Shown here one piece after another: positions 45,401-60,400 of a DNA stretch of 64,000 nt. Made by a program: the position numbers and the translations under genes. The stretch lies in NCBI GenBank assembly GCA_932294295.1, contig OW028573.1, forward strand, positions 16,698,155 to 16,762,154. The letters are read 5' to 3'. How positions within the stretch are numbered: the stretch's first letter is position 1; each line of letters starts with the position of its first letter. The stretch is from Alitta virens (taxonomy: Eukaryota; Annelida; Polychaeta; Phyllodocida; Nereididae). The notes under the pieces were generated by a model, which was given only the letters and a program-made list of their open reading frames with translations, searched no databases and was not told the DNA's origin.

Positions 45401-48400
45401 GTTTGTTCTACTACTGAGTCCTGTGAATTTTCGGGAATTTCAACCACTGGTGGCTCAACTTGTACAGACGGCCCCACAAGAGCAACTCCTCGTCCTTGTA
45501 CATCCTCCTGTTAGCAGAACAATCATCACTATAAATATGTATCTTGGATCTTTCAGTACCACTTTAGCATACTCTCGAGTCTTAGAGTACAACAACCAAC
45601 CTCTCTGGATTCTGTGGAAGGCGCCTCTGACACAATAGCCGTTACCTCTGGCTCCACTTCCGTTTGACGGCTTCTCTTAGCCTGTCCATCCTCACTGCAA
45701 TAAGAACCACAATGTGAATCAATCACCTTAATAATAACCAAGAGCTCTGACACCAGGATAAAAAGATCGCCAACTTTAAACAAGTGCTAAAGGTTTAGAA
45801 GGATCTATCTAGTGTTTCAGCCTCTAAGATCATGCAGCTTATTAGCGTTATCACTAAAAAAGGTTAAGTTTAAGTCCAAGCATTAGATGTGTTCTATAAT
45901 AATAAATGCACTTATTGAAACGGAAGTAAAATGTTTAGTATTAACAAGCTATAAACCAATGCTCCACTGTGGCTAGTTTCATATTGCACCATTTCAAGAC
46001 CTGAACAATATTATGAAAGATTAAGTTCAGCTGCATGAGATGCAGTGAAGCAATAAGATGGAAGAATCAGGTATTAACACTTGACCAACTGATGTCAACA
46101 AGCTATAAAACCAATGCTCCAAACAATGGGAGTCACCAGTAGTGAAGACTTGTTCATTATTATAGCACCATGTCAAAGACCTAAACATTTTCACGACAGA
46201 GACAAAATTTAGTTGCAAGAGGTGCAATGAAAACATCAAATGAAATAACAGATAGCAACATTAAATAATAGATGTCACCAAGCTATAAAACCAATGCTCC
46301 AACCAATGGGAGTCACCAGTTGTCAAGACTTGTTCATTATTATAGCACCATGTCAAAGACCTAAACATTTTCACGACAGAGACAAAATTTAGTTGCAAGA
46401 GGTGCAATGAAAATATCAAATGAAATAACAGATAGCAACATTAAATAATAGATGTCACCAAACTATAAAACCAATGCTCCAACCAATGGGAGTCACCAGT
46501 AGTCAAGACTTGTTCATTATTATAGCACCATTTTAAAAGATCTAAACATAACCATGGCAAAGATAAGGTTCAGTTGCAAAAGTGCAATGAAAACACTACA
46601 TGAAGCATCTAACTAAGTTTTTCTTTAACCAAATTTAATAATTTTTATACACAATGCTTTCAGAGCCATACGTAGTCACCAACTGTTGATTTTTACAGTG
46701 GCAAGTCTGTCTCTGATCGGGACCCTTGAGTTCCAAGGGTCCCTGGAAACTCATTGTGAACAACTCACCAAAATTCTCGCACAACTAATCCAGGCTATAG
46801 TCCTCCATTCAAAGTTGCTTAATTATATTCAAGGAATACAAAACCGCCGAAATAAAGATATTATACGCTTTTGACGAAGCAATCTAGTGTGGAGAACTTC
46901 AACCTATTTTGTGCGGCTGGCAATACATTTGAATGTGCACAGCGATAACGTAAATATAGTCCACGTGGGTTTTGGTGACTGCCAGATAGCGCTTGCAAAA
47001 TAATTAAGCAGTCTACTTGTAGACAGGTGGTAAGTTGTTATGTTTAAGAAATATACATAACATAAGTGCTTACTGTTCGGTTTGTTCACGTGGTCTCTTA
47101 GCAGAACCAGAATCCCTTGGACCAGCGGAGGTTGATGGTGTTGGCTCAGGTTCTGATGTTGGTGCTGGAGGATCTGCAATGAAAAGACATTTGATTTTAT
47201 ATGATGGGTTACGTGCGAGTTAGTGTCATAGTTTTCCTGACACCGAAGGTAATAAATACCTGTAGTATCAATATGCGGCGAGACAATCTGGACTTGCTGC
47301 TGGGGCCTGACTTGAGATGTAGGTGTCCCCATTGCCGTCAACAAATTAGTCTCACCTTAAACAAATCAATTTACCTAAGTATTAAAGTAAAAAAATGCAG
47401 CATATTCAGCACAAAACTAGCACATTTTAAGGATCGGATATGACAATTTTCACTAAAAAACTTAAGTCTGAGAAATACTGAGATGGCCTAACTGAAATCA
47501 GACAAATAACTGACCACAAATTTAGCATGCAAGATTCACTGCATTAGGATATATCATAAAGGATTCAAATTTCATAAAGAATAGACCCACACTACCTTCA
47601 GTGACACTCATGATGTTTGGCATGACAGTGGCAGTGGGAGTCACAGTGGCAGTTGTTGGCGTTACTGCCATTGGGCGTATACTTGCTGTTGCTCTTGGTT
47701 CAACTGTGTTCGAGCGAACAGGTTGAACTGGTCTGATATTCGCTGTCCTTGGAGTTTCAGAAGTGCTGAAAATTTAAGGATCATAATTATATATAATCAG
47801 GGCAATTTCACAAAACATACATACACTAAGGAGAATAAACTTTATGGATTTAATGTAACCCAGAATTAAGCGACCCACCTGGCTCTTTCTACAGGTGCAG
47901 CTGACATGGTTGGCTTGGCAGTAACAGTCTGAGACTGCGCTTTAACCTCAAGTTGTTTCTGCATCATAGATATCTGTAGGAAAAACATATGTCCGATAAG
48001 TAATAACGTTTATTTCTTATATAGCGCCATTCCAATATAAAATATTGCTCATAGCGCTTTCTCAGATCACTTCCTAGAAAATAATGTATGATACGAAACT
48101 TCAATCCAATATAGTCAGTTAATATTATTACTTTTTGTTGGAGGTCAGCATTTTCCCTCTGCAATTTTGCCAACTCCTGTTGCTGTGATACTGGGGTTTC
48201 TCTGCTTTGTGCTTGTTGACGTAAATCTTGCAGTTCAGTCTCTAACTTTGTAATTTTTTCCTGGTATTGCTCTTTCAGCTTAGTTACAACAGATTCATCT
48301 CCCTCTGAAAACAACAATATGTTTATGAAGGCACCAGTAGTCAGTTATCAGTTATTAATACAATAAAAAAGCCATATCACACAGCTTAGATTTAAAAACC

Positions 48401-51400
48401 TTCCACTACCTCCTGTTTGACCTTGGAGTGCAGCGTTTTCATTTGTGAGTTTTTCCACTTGTTCAATTTTTTCCTTAATTGTCACTTTAGCCTTTTGGAG
48501 GTAAGATTTCATCGCATTGAATTTCTTTTCTGTCTCCGAAACCTCTTCCTTTTGTTTGGCCATCTCACCTTGGTACTTCTTGATATCCTGCAAAAATAAA
48601 CAAATCATTTATTAAACAAAATCCAGGTAGATAATTCCCCTCTTAGGGTAATCCAAATTTCAGTTCCTAAATGCAGCTGGCGCATTATTCACATAACCTT
48701 AGTAGGAGATATTTGTGCACTATATGCTGTATTTGTGAAATAAGTTTAAAACAGTTGAGTCTTCAAACCTACAAGGATGCACATTGCATCAACATATCTA
48801 ATTTGTCTAAGTCAGACAACTAAAGCAATTTACCTCATTTTGTTTATCAACAGTAGCCTGCAGTGAGGCCAAAGTTTCTTGTTGCTGCCGGGAAGTTTCT
48901 TCTTGCTGAGTAGCCACTTTTTGTTGTTGCTGCTTTTGAGATTCAGTTTCTTGTTGTAAAACCTTTTGCAACTCCTTTTTAGCTTCTTCCAAATGTTTCA
49001 CCTGTTTGTTTGCTTCACTGAGCTCATACTCAGCAGATCCCAGCTTCTCCGTTATAACGGCTAAGTTGCTGTTCGCACTGGCAAACTTCTCTTCAGCTTC
49101 CTTCCGTTTGGTTTGATTTTCAGCATTCTCAGCTTTCATGTTGGTTAATTCGGTCATGGTAGCTGTTAATTCTGTCTTCGTAGCAGCAAGGTCAGTTTTC
49201 AAGTTTGCGATTTCCTCATGCGCTTTGTTGAGATCAGTCTGCAAAATGATATTAAGTTAAGTGTCAATAGAAGTACAACAAAGACAAGAGTTTCATGTAC
49301 AAACCAAAGGGCGAGGTCTATCTTTTGTTATATAAGCAAGCATAGTTTTAAATGTCCATAATATTGAGTCCATTATGTAATTCAATTATTTTGTACCTGT
49401 AGCTGGTTCATTTTGTGTCCCTTGACCTCGTCCAGTTCTTTCTGAGCCTCATCCGCCTGTTGTTTGTACTTTCTTCCCACTCTTCTCAGTTGCAGGACCA
49501 CTTTCTTGGTTTCTTCAATTTCAGTGTCTTTCGCAGTAATAGAACTCTGCAAGGTCTTGACTTCTTCTCTGGAAAATGGAACATGATACAGTTAAGTATT
49601 GCTCCTACAGACTGCAATATTTCAGTTTAATTCAGTTCATTGACAGACTTGTTCATCTGAAACTTCACGTCCAACCACAGATCATACTTACTCTTTTGTC
49701 TGAGCATTTTGTCTCAGCGTCTGAACTTCTTGCCTAATTAGAGAAAACAGATGCCAGTGTTGGTCATTATATAGTCAATATAAGGCGCAAATATTAAATC
49801 TACAATACAATTACAAGTTACATAGAAATTAATGAACTTACTGAGTTTGTGAGAGATTTTGTTTCTCTTGAGCGAGTTGATTCCTGTAAGATAAATCACC
49901 ATTAAAACCATTAAATTGACAACCTTCCAATTTATCATCACTATTATGTTTACCTCATTCTTCAAAGAAAAACAATGCAATGAAAAACAACGCACCTTGT
50001 TTTCTGTAACTGCTCAGTAGCAGATGCTAGTTTCTTCTTAAGAGTATCTCTTTCTTCTCTAAAAAGAAAGCAAACAAGTATCAGAAATAAATGAGCTCTT
50101 TTCCAATTAAACCGGTTCTCTTTTGTGAAATTCAGAATAGTTCTCAAGCCAAACATACAGCAGTCTCTTTTGTTCCTCTGGATCAACTTTGTTGCACTGT
50201 TCAATGAGATGGTTTGTCCTGGCTTTCCACCTATTGACCTCCGATTCCAAAGCACTCTTTTCTGACTGGAGAGTGTCTCGCAAAGATGTGAGATCCTTCA
50301 AGTTTGCTTGAAGGGGTGCCAGATCAGACTCTAACTTTTTTATCTAGATGCAATTAAGAAATAATTAGAAGAATGCATATGCTGGTCAGGGATTTGTAAT
50401 GTTAGCCTTACTTTTTATTAAAAGCTATGGGGAACAACTGTACAAATAGAGGGAGCCCAACCATTGTTTAATGATATACATTGAGTTCAGTTAATGATGT
50501 CTCATTTATTTGTCGTCAAACAATGGCAAGACTGATAGCTCCCTCTATTGGCACAACAGTTCCAAATTCTGAAGCCCACATCTTGACAGACCATGATGTG
50601 GAAATAAAAATGATTTAAGTTGACTTTAGAAGGATGACGCACCTTTGCTTCCGCATCCTGCAACTGTTTCATCAGGTCATCTCGATCTTGCCTCAGCAGC
50701 TTGTTTGAATCTTGCAGCAGATTCTGGTTCTCCAGTTTTCTCATTAATTCAGCATGTTGGGTGGCAGTGTTTACTGTGGCCTGAGAAGCGCACAACAGAA
50801 GTTAAAGTAATTTGAAGAATTACACATACAAGACACACGAAAGCAATACATCAGCAAAAAACACAATCACAATTTAGCACAGTATATCTTACAGTATGAT
50901 TAATACATGTAATACTTTACACTTTCACAATAAAAAACAAGCATTTAAACATAACAGTCTACATGTAAACATACTTATTACTTATTCAACAAGATAACTT
51001 CTTGATTGGCCTGTGTATTTTAATCAACAATCAATGTCACCAAGCTATAAAACCAATGCTCCATTTACAATGGGAGTCACCAGTAGTCGAGACTTGTTCA
51101 TTATTATAGCACCATGTCAGAGACCTAAACATTGTCATGACAAAGACAAAATTTAGTTGCAAGAGGTGCAATGAAAACATCAAATGAAATAACTGATATT
51201 AAAATTAAATAATTGATGTTACCATACAATGGAAGTCACCAGTAGTCAAGACTTGTTCATTATTATAGCACCAAAAGATCTGAATATTGTCATGACAAAG
51301 ACAAAACTTCGTTGCAAAAAGCTGCTTTTTTATGCCCTTCATAATTAAGACGAATATGAACTTTTCTTTGCTTGCAAAGCATGACATGATGTATGATTGA

Positions 51401-54400
51401 CTGTCGAAAGAATTGGCTGGCAGGTGATGCAATGCTGAAAATGTGATGTCAAGGGACCATACATATCACTTACTAGTACTAAAATAGTGATGCAGTTTAT
51501 GTTCATGAGATGACACACTACATAACAACATTGGACCAACTAGACAGTGTGCCAACATCAAACTAACATTTGAGTCAACAGTGGGTCAGAAAGTTAGTGG
51601 TCAACAAGTAGATGGAGGTGCAACAGAAAATATGCAAACTACCAGGCAGTAGTATAATCCAGAAGACTTTCTTGTCCCTGGAGAACCACATAGAAAATTT
51701 TTTTGATTTACATTGTAATGCAAGAATTCTGACATTTAAGACGTATAACCATTTGGTCAGGAGGTATCAGGCTATCAGCAGCCAAGATTTGCAACTTATT
51801 CTTGCACAATATCAATGATCAATCCTCAACTTGACAATTACAACACAAGTTCAGTAGCACGACGAAGGAAACTGAATAGTACAAGGTTTCATCACAAAGC
51901 AGGCCTAGCAAATTGCTTAGCTCAATCACAATAAAAATCAAAAGGATTATTGATACATAACTGACCTGCTGTTGAGTACGTTCTTGATTCAATGTCTGTG
52001 ACAACTCCTCAACTTGCTTTTCCAAGAACTCAAGCTTTTGCTTCATACGATTTGCCTCAGCCTGTACGACCTCAAGTTTGGCCAAACTAATATCCTTCTC
52101 CTTTCTTAGGAACCTGTTTAATAAACAGATAAATATATAAAACATTTTTTCAGTCATTGGGCTGGTCAACATTAATTACTGATAATTGTTGGCCTGGGGC
52201 AAACCTTGGCATTAATCTCCATGCCAAAGCATAATAACAGGTCATAACATTAGTGATATTCCATTGTGTCTAGACCGAAACATTGCTGTCATTTGCAAGC
52301 ACGCCAATAGGCGTGCTTGAGACAGAATAAATTGCATTGGGCCATTTTAGAATGGTACAACACAAAACTTGACAAACCTAATACATCAATTTACCATTGT
52401 GTCAACTGACCCATTTTAGCTTGAATGACAAGAAACACCTTATCTAGGGTCTTGGCTGTCTTGCAACATAGTTTTCACCATTTAAATGTATTAATATAAC
52501 ACTGAAATCACAAGAGAATACAGCGTTTTACTGGATTTCACAGACTAGTGCAGCTGACTGGTTTAACATTAAATTTGTGACTAAAGAGAGATTATAAACA
52601 AACTAGTAAAGTATATCTATGTTTATTTGACTAGTACAATATACATACAACAGGAAAACCACATCTTTGGTGTAGCATATGGCCTAATTACTGAGAATCA
52701 CCTCCCCACAGGATTTGCAAGAAATTCCCAATGCAATGTCATTTGACTCACAACTCTCGTCATGAGGCAGTTTGTCTGACTACATTGTGTCCAAGACACA
52801 TCTGTATTGTATCACTTTAAACAATTAATGTAGCACCACTTATAAACCCTTGCACTCAACTCTGTGCCAGAGCATCATGACAGTGCCTGAGCTGACAGTA
52901 ATATTTGTGCTATCATTAAGATTATATTTAATATTCAATAAGAATCTTGCCTTATAACTTGAAGTAGTTGATCAGGGGACTGGTTGGTTTCATCATTTTG
53001 CACGACCTGAGCCAACTGGGCCGCTTCTTGGTCCTGTTGGGTCTTAGTTGCCTGGATGCAAACCATTTGACCACTCAGCTGAAATTGTCAACAAATATCA
53101 TTTTACAATGAGTCAAAATGATAGTGACATAAAAAAAACTCAATTAAATTTATAGCAAGTATTTCTCATGCCACAAACCTGATCCAGTTCTTGATGCAAC
53201 ATTTTATTTTGATTTTCCAAATCAGATACACGAATCTTGAGCACATGGATCTCACTTTTGAAGCTTGCTTCTTGCTCTTGCCAAGATTGCTGAATTTACA
53301 AACAAAAAAAAGAAGTTTAGCACACACTTCATCACATAGGAAATGGTCGGTTTAAATAAGACGCAAAAGATACAAATAAGATAAATGAAATGCTAACTTG
53401 TGAAATTCCAAGGTTACTCTTGGCCTCCTTCGCCTCTTCTTGTACCCGAGCCAATTGGTCATTGAAGCGGTCAAGCTGCTGTTTGACATTGGTCAAGGAC
53501 TCCACATCAGCAGCATGGAGAACCAATTCACGTTCATATTTCTCTTGACACTGTAAAAAGGAATATTATCTGCTGTGACTTAACCTAATATTTTACGATA
53601 AGTGAACAAAACATTCAAGTAAAGCGAAATGTACCTCCTGAGCAATTTTCAGCTGGCTGTCAAAATCAGACCGAGCAACCTGTTCATTCACAATTGCAGC
53701 TTCCCTGGCTTCATTTGCTTCTTTCAGCATAGCTTCTGTCTCAGCCAGTTGTTTCCTTAACCCAGCATTCTGAAATTAATATGTCTTATACTAAACAGTC
53801 ACAGCTCCATTTATTAATCAAACCTTAAGCACACTTCAGGATTTATTCTATTAGACATGCTAGAAAACTAAATTCTTAGTTCTGGTGAACTCCAAATACT
53901 GAGCAAGAGCCATCCTTCACATAGCATTTTTAATTCAAGAGCCCATAATTTTCACCCTCATTACATATATATGTCATGCTCATGCACCATGTATGTCTCA
54001 ATGATCTCTGTAAGATTATTTGCATATATATTTAACATGAATAAAAAGATTCATGCACACATGAAATATTAAATATGCATGATGCTTACTAATTTGTGGC
54101 TTTCTTCTGTTACTCTGATGTTTTCATTGATGAGATCCTGCTTCTCTTTTTCAGTCTCATTTAGCATTTTTTCTTGACTTGCAACTCCTGTGAAGTTTTA
54201 ATAATAAAACAGTTAAAGCATTCGAAAGGCTATAAATTCCAACACATTTTTTCTTGACTTGCAACTCCTGTGAAGTTTTAATAGTTAGGGCATTTGATAG
54301 GCTATAAATTCAATCATAAGTCGTAAATTAAATTAAAGTAAATCAAGTCAAAATTTCTTACTTTTTTGCAAATCCTCTAATTCCTTCTGAGCTGTTTGCT

Positions 54401-57400
54401 GGAACTCTTCTGTGGTCTGAATGAAAAATATTAACATTTAGATATTATTATCATTCAAGATTTCCACATCAAGCCAATTGAAAGTGTAGGCCTATATACT
54501 CATTAGCATTGCAGACTTCTTGAATCATTTACCTTAGTCTGTTCCTCCACGTTCTTTTCAAAAGTAGCAGCCATATTTTTGTACTCATCCGCATGACGTT
54601 TGGCCACAGTGACCTGATCTTGCAAACCTAAAGAAGTAAACGAAACCCACATATGGTTACACTAAAAGTGTAATCAGAATCTCAATGATTTGTCAAGAAT
54701 TTTATCGAAAGGCTTACTCTTGATCTTTGCCTGGGCTTGGGACAATTGTACTTGCAGTTCTCGAATTCTATCTTCCTGGGCACGGTTTGATGTACCTTTT
54801 GCAACTGAGGATCAAAAGGCAATTATCAGTACAGGTCAATGTGGAACCCCAAATGGAGCATTTGAATCAAAGTGATGTTTCATTGATACACTTACCTGGT
54901 TGACCAGTTGATGATAGTCCTATCTCTGATGAAGCAAATTTAGCTTCTGCAGTCGACAACTAAAAGAAATTCAGAGTAAAATCAGTAAGCATTACTCATA
55001 GTAGCAAATAAAATATATATACATTTAACCAAAATACGGAGCAATTCAGAAAATCCACCTCATCTTTCAATAGCTGAAGTTGTTGACTCAGCTGATCAGA
55101 GTGCTCTTTTGTATGTTTGTGCCTTTCTACTTCTTGGTCTCTCTGGTTCCTCATGTCATTTACTTGTCTCTGGAATTTAGAAAAACAAAAAACGGTTGAA
55201 GTCTCAAGTAATGGGAATACAGCATGAGTCTAATGTTGAAGCTAGGGCTCGGCAATTATTGACATTTCACAATTAATCGAATCGAAATTCTGAAAATTTC
55301 GAATCTCGATAACTTATTTGTAACCTTGAGGATTTCGCGTGCCTTATTATCACTCATTTTGTGACGCAAAAAACTACCAGGCAGCTACCAACGTCATGTG
55401 ATGCCACCTGGGTTGAAGTGAAAGTACTAATGATTTATATGAAACAAAAAGTTTTGCCTCTCAGAAAACGTAAATACGGTGATATTTCTAAGAAAAAAAA
55501 AAGCCATATTTCATTAATGTAGCATTGCATTAATACTTTGTGTGGGTTTTATCAAATAATCGATTATTGATCGATAATTGTATGCCAAAAGTTCCAATTT
55601 ATTGATTGCAGAAAATTTGACCGATTCCTAGCTCTAGTTTAAGCACCAAGAAAAACATCATCCACAACACTTACCTCCATTGTTGAGATAACACTTCTGT
55701 TCTGATTATCAATGTCTTCTACCTTTTTCTTGAAAACTGAATTTTCCTTTTCTAATGTGTCAATGTATCTCTTCAGCTGAGTTTTTGTTTCAAACTCGGA
55801 TCTCTCCAGATTATTCTGCAACAGAAATTTACATGACATCAATAATAAACCAGAACATACCTTCAAGATACAGTAAGGAACTTAATTGTTGTCTAAAAAG
55901 CATATCTATGTTGTACAAAATATACCTGTATAGCTTCTAGGTTGGCAAGCAGCAAGTTCTGCGCTCTTTGATCTCTGAGAAGACTGTCTCGTTCTTGTGT
56001 TATCCGAGCCTCAACATTTTTCAGAAGGTCTCTTTCTTGTCTCAGCATCTGGGACTGAACATCTGCATTTGAATACTTCTCTTGCGTTGCCATCAATTCC
56101 TGTTGAAACAGAAAAATTCATAAATTTCAGAAAGGTACTGCAAGATAAGATGCAAAGGTTTCCTTGTTAAAGGGAATCTTCCAGCTGAGTTTGGGGGTCA
56201 GCACTGAATTATGTGAAAACACTCCCATCTCATCTTTACCAGTCATAGACTAGTGTGGAATTTCACCTAGCTGCACAAAATATAGAAATTGTTGCATTTC
56301 CGGTCAAATTTTAAGCTGAAATTGTATTGCCTTAGAGGTAATTGAAAGTCATAAAGTGGTAACAGTAATGGGCAACAGAGCAAAATTTCCCTCCCTCAAC
56401 ACACTTTCCCATATATATGTATTCTGCCTCTAATAGCCTCATTAGAGGGGTTTTACAACTTAAGCTTGAGTGATTCAGCCATTAATCCTCAGATGTTCAC
56501 CACAATTCTGATAACATCAGAAAACAACATGTAAAATAAATAACTGGCCATTATGACCTTGAAAATACTGAATTTTTTTTTTTCACTGCCAAAGACAGTA
56601 GCTCAAGTATGACAATTTGGCAATTTACATTGGATTCAAAAGGAGCAGTTTAAAGGGAAGATTCCCTTTACGATGGGAGTTTAACTGACCTGTCTCATGG
56701 AACTGATTGTCTGCTCATGTTTCACAACATTAGCAGCAAACTTCTGATTCTTATCCCTCAGAGCGGCTATCTCCTTCTTGTATCCCTCAACATTAGTTTG
56801 TAGGACTTTGAATCGTTCTGCCTGGAAGTCCAGCTGCAACGAAAACAATCACATTAGACTGGGCATTGTATTGGAATTTGCTATGATAGTGAAATCATTC
56901 GGTGCTGCAATAAAACAAACCTGTGAGGCCAATTTGGAATTCTGTAAAGTCAAGGTTGACAGTTTCTTTCTAGAAGTATCCACATGTTCATTCAATATCC
57001 TGCAAAGTCAAAAATCACATGGATTAGAATTATCACATGCATTTAAGAAACTATTTCAAATATTTCAAATATGTAAACGAATCAACATACTGTTCATTTT
57101 CAGCTTTCTGTTGACGATATGTAGTAAATTCCTCCTGCAAAGCCTTCAAAGCCTCACTGGCTTCCTGCATCATTTTCCTCTCCTCGTCAGACCGGATCCT
57201 GGATGCAGCAGAAGTTGAAGTCGGTGTGCTAGGCGTTTGACCACCAGGCATAGGGGTGGACATCATCAATGGACCTCCTGCAGACACCTGTAACATAACA
57301 TCAACAAATAATTACAATCATCTTCTTCTTTAACACATGCAGCCAGGAATATGTTCTTAAGCTAAACCAATACACTTTTTTTCCAAAAAGTAAGAATATG

Positions 57401-60400
57401 AGTTACTTTCCAAAATGTGACACACACATAATAGTAATTCACAATTGTAATTGACCGAAACAATTTTTTGATTATATAGCTGTACAAATCCTATTCTCTC
57501 TAACTGTGATATTGCAAAGTCTAAAATATCTTCAGTTTTATAATTCCACACTCACATTCATCTGAGACTGGTCTCCACCTTCATTCGTTAGCATAGCTTT
57601 GTACATGTCCCTCTGTCTAATAATCGACTCCATCATGGACATACGTCTCTTGTTCTCATCCCTCAACGTCTCAAATTCTTGCTGAGCAAGAGCTAAGGCC
57701 TCTTTTAGTTCCGTGATTCTGAAAGGAATAAAAGATCACATTGAATGGAGCACATTATATTAATAGAGTAAATTGAATTAACAACTAATAGGTGATATCA
57801 ATTTCATTATATTCAAGGGAGGTGGTCTACTGTTTTTGGAACTTTCTTTACATGATAATTATATGGTCAAAAGACATTTCAGCCCTTTGGGGTTGGGTGG
57901 TTTGAAACTCAATTCAATGTATTTTGCTGTAATTCGTGCATATCACATGTCAATAAAGATCAATCTAATCTAATCTATAGACAGAGTTATGGGACAAAAG
58001 GATGTGGTATTTTTTAAGTCAAGATGATCTTCATATTATGAATCATATACACTAATTTTCTTTGTCTGGTTCAACTGTAATGGGCTCTCAGAACTTTTAA
58101 CATCAAAATGTGAGAATCGTCAATAACTTAAAGCAATACAGATTGCCAATCCATTCATGATCAGTGAGAAATAACAGTAACAAACCTGTTGTCGGTGGCG
58201 ACCCTCTCATCCTCATCTTTCTGTTCACTCAGATCTCTGACAACTGCCAAAAGGCGCTGGTTCTGCTCCTGCAGCTCTTCAATGCTCCTGAACGAAACCA
58301 AGTTCTGTGAAATGACCTGCTGAGTTGAACTTGTGACTTCACTAGAACAGAGATCTTCATCATCATCAGCCATGACAACACGTCCTCTGGCTTGCTCTAG
58401 CTCTTTCAATAGCACCTTCACCTAAAATGCAAAGATTAATATTGAAATATACATTTATTCTGCACATGTATGTGTTCAACAATGTAAATGCAATTATAAA
58501 TTTCCTCTCTAAAGTTGCACCCAGGGAGTACAGCCCATTGTATCAACAGGTGCACAAATTCAATTCAGGATTTAATGGTTTAACTAGTGCAGTACTGGGT
58601 AGTCTTACCTGTTTTCCCAGATCAGCAGTTAGTGTTTTCTGTCTCTGATTTTCTCTCACTAAGCTGTTGTACATTCGGTTGGCATCATCGGCACTAACTC
58701 TTAACTTCTCACATTCCTGAAATGGTTTGGTTTTAATATACAACATGCACTGAGACAACCATCACACAGAGATTCGAAAAACTAATTAATGCCATACTAA
58801 CCTGCATTGCATTATCCAATTGAGATGTGAGCTGATTAATGGTCGTAACTGCCTTTTCATAGTCCTCTCTCTGTTTCTTCATAACTGGGGCTTTTTCTTC
58901 CAGTTCCTGAAAACCGTTGAGCCATTTCTCAAAATGACAATCACTTTTGCTACTCACCATCCATTACAAATATCATGATATTTTAGCTCCACTTGAAACA
59001 AAATTTTACCTGAATGATGCCTTCCAGATAAGAATTTAGTCTCTTGTTCTCTTCTTTTTCATCAAGCAAGTTCTCCTGGGATGTGACATATTCGCTATAC
59101 AGCTGTGTCAGAGTCATTCCTGATTTTAGGAGGCGAGCTGCTGCGGCTGCCGAAGGGGATATACTCTCCAAATCTTTTTCAAGAAGATGGATAGAACCTG
59201 CAAGCAAATGATGACATATATACAATATGTAGTTACTCAGCCTAAAAATTTTTTTTATTAATCCATGCCGATAAATGACTAGAAACATCCCATGGAATAA
59301 ATTACCAGATTTTCTCAGAGTCTCTATCAGAGTGTTAGCATCTTCAAGCTCTTTGGACATCCTGGCAATTTCTACATTTCTTTCTTGCAAATCTTCTTTG
59401 TATTTGGCACAATCATATTCCCGGTCTTGCTCCAGTTGTTTATGAACTGCAATAAATTCATGAATATTCAAAATGTTGATACTGCATCTTTAAATACAGT
59501 GAATCCCATTATTTTAGCAATCTTCGCTTAAAGGGCAGAATCCAGGGACTTGGACAAGAACAACCTGCATTTGACAACTCTCACTGATCTATCACTGCTT
59601 AAATTACGAGTTTTTCAAAAACAAAAAGCAGATGGTTTATGATTCTATTAAATAGAGAAGCTAACAACTCAATGTTAACCTTCGCTCGATTGTTTCAGTA
59701 GTTTCTGCAGCTCCTTGGCACCCTCAATCAGTTCCTTTTCTTTCTTTTGAGCATCTTCCGAAGAATCCTATAAAAATAAAAACATGTTAATCAAATTGTT
59801 AGTGTCTATTAAACTTCGTGAACTGAGGCACTTTATTATTGACAGTCCAACACCTACTTTGTACAGAGAAACCAGCTTCTCAAGGGCCATGATCTCATTT
59901 CTGTAATGTTCCTCTCCTTGTGCTTGCATATCTCTCATCTAGAAAACAATTCATAACATTAGTTCAACTTCCATATTCTACAAATGTTTAGCAACACTTA
60001 TACAATCCAATAGGCAACTAACTTAATCATTGTATCAATTAATGTTACTCACATCCCTCAATTTTTCCATGTTACTCTCATTTCTCCTGATCAGATCTTC
60101 ATTGGCTTCCTTCAAATGGGTAATAGTTTCCTCCATTCGAATTGCCTGACAAGAAAGATTGATGATGCATTTCAAGAAAATAACATGCATTTTTCAACTC
60201 AACCAAACCCATACTCAAGAGAATACAGCTAAATAAAAGCATGAAAAATTTATGGATTACTAGTAAGCATAAGTTTCATTACTTTAATTATTAAAAAGTA
60301 ATCGTAACATCTATCTGATGACAGCTACATTACAAAAATAAAATTGTTCGGTGTTCACTGAAAGTATTATTCACTTTCATCCCTATGACTGAATTAGTGG

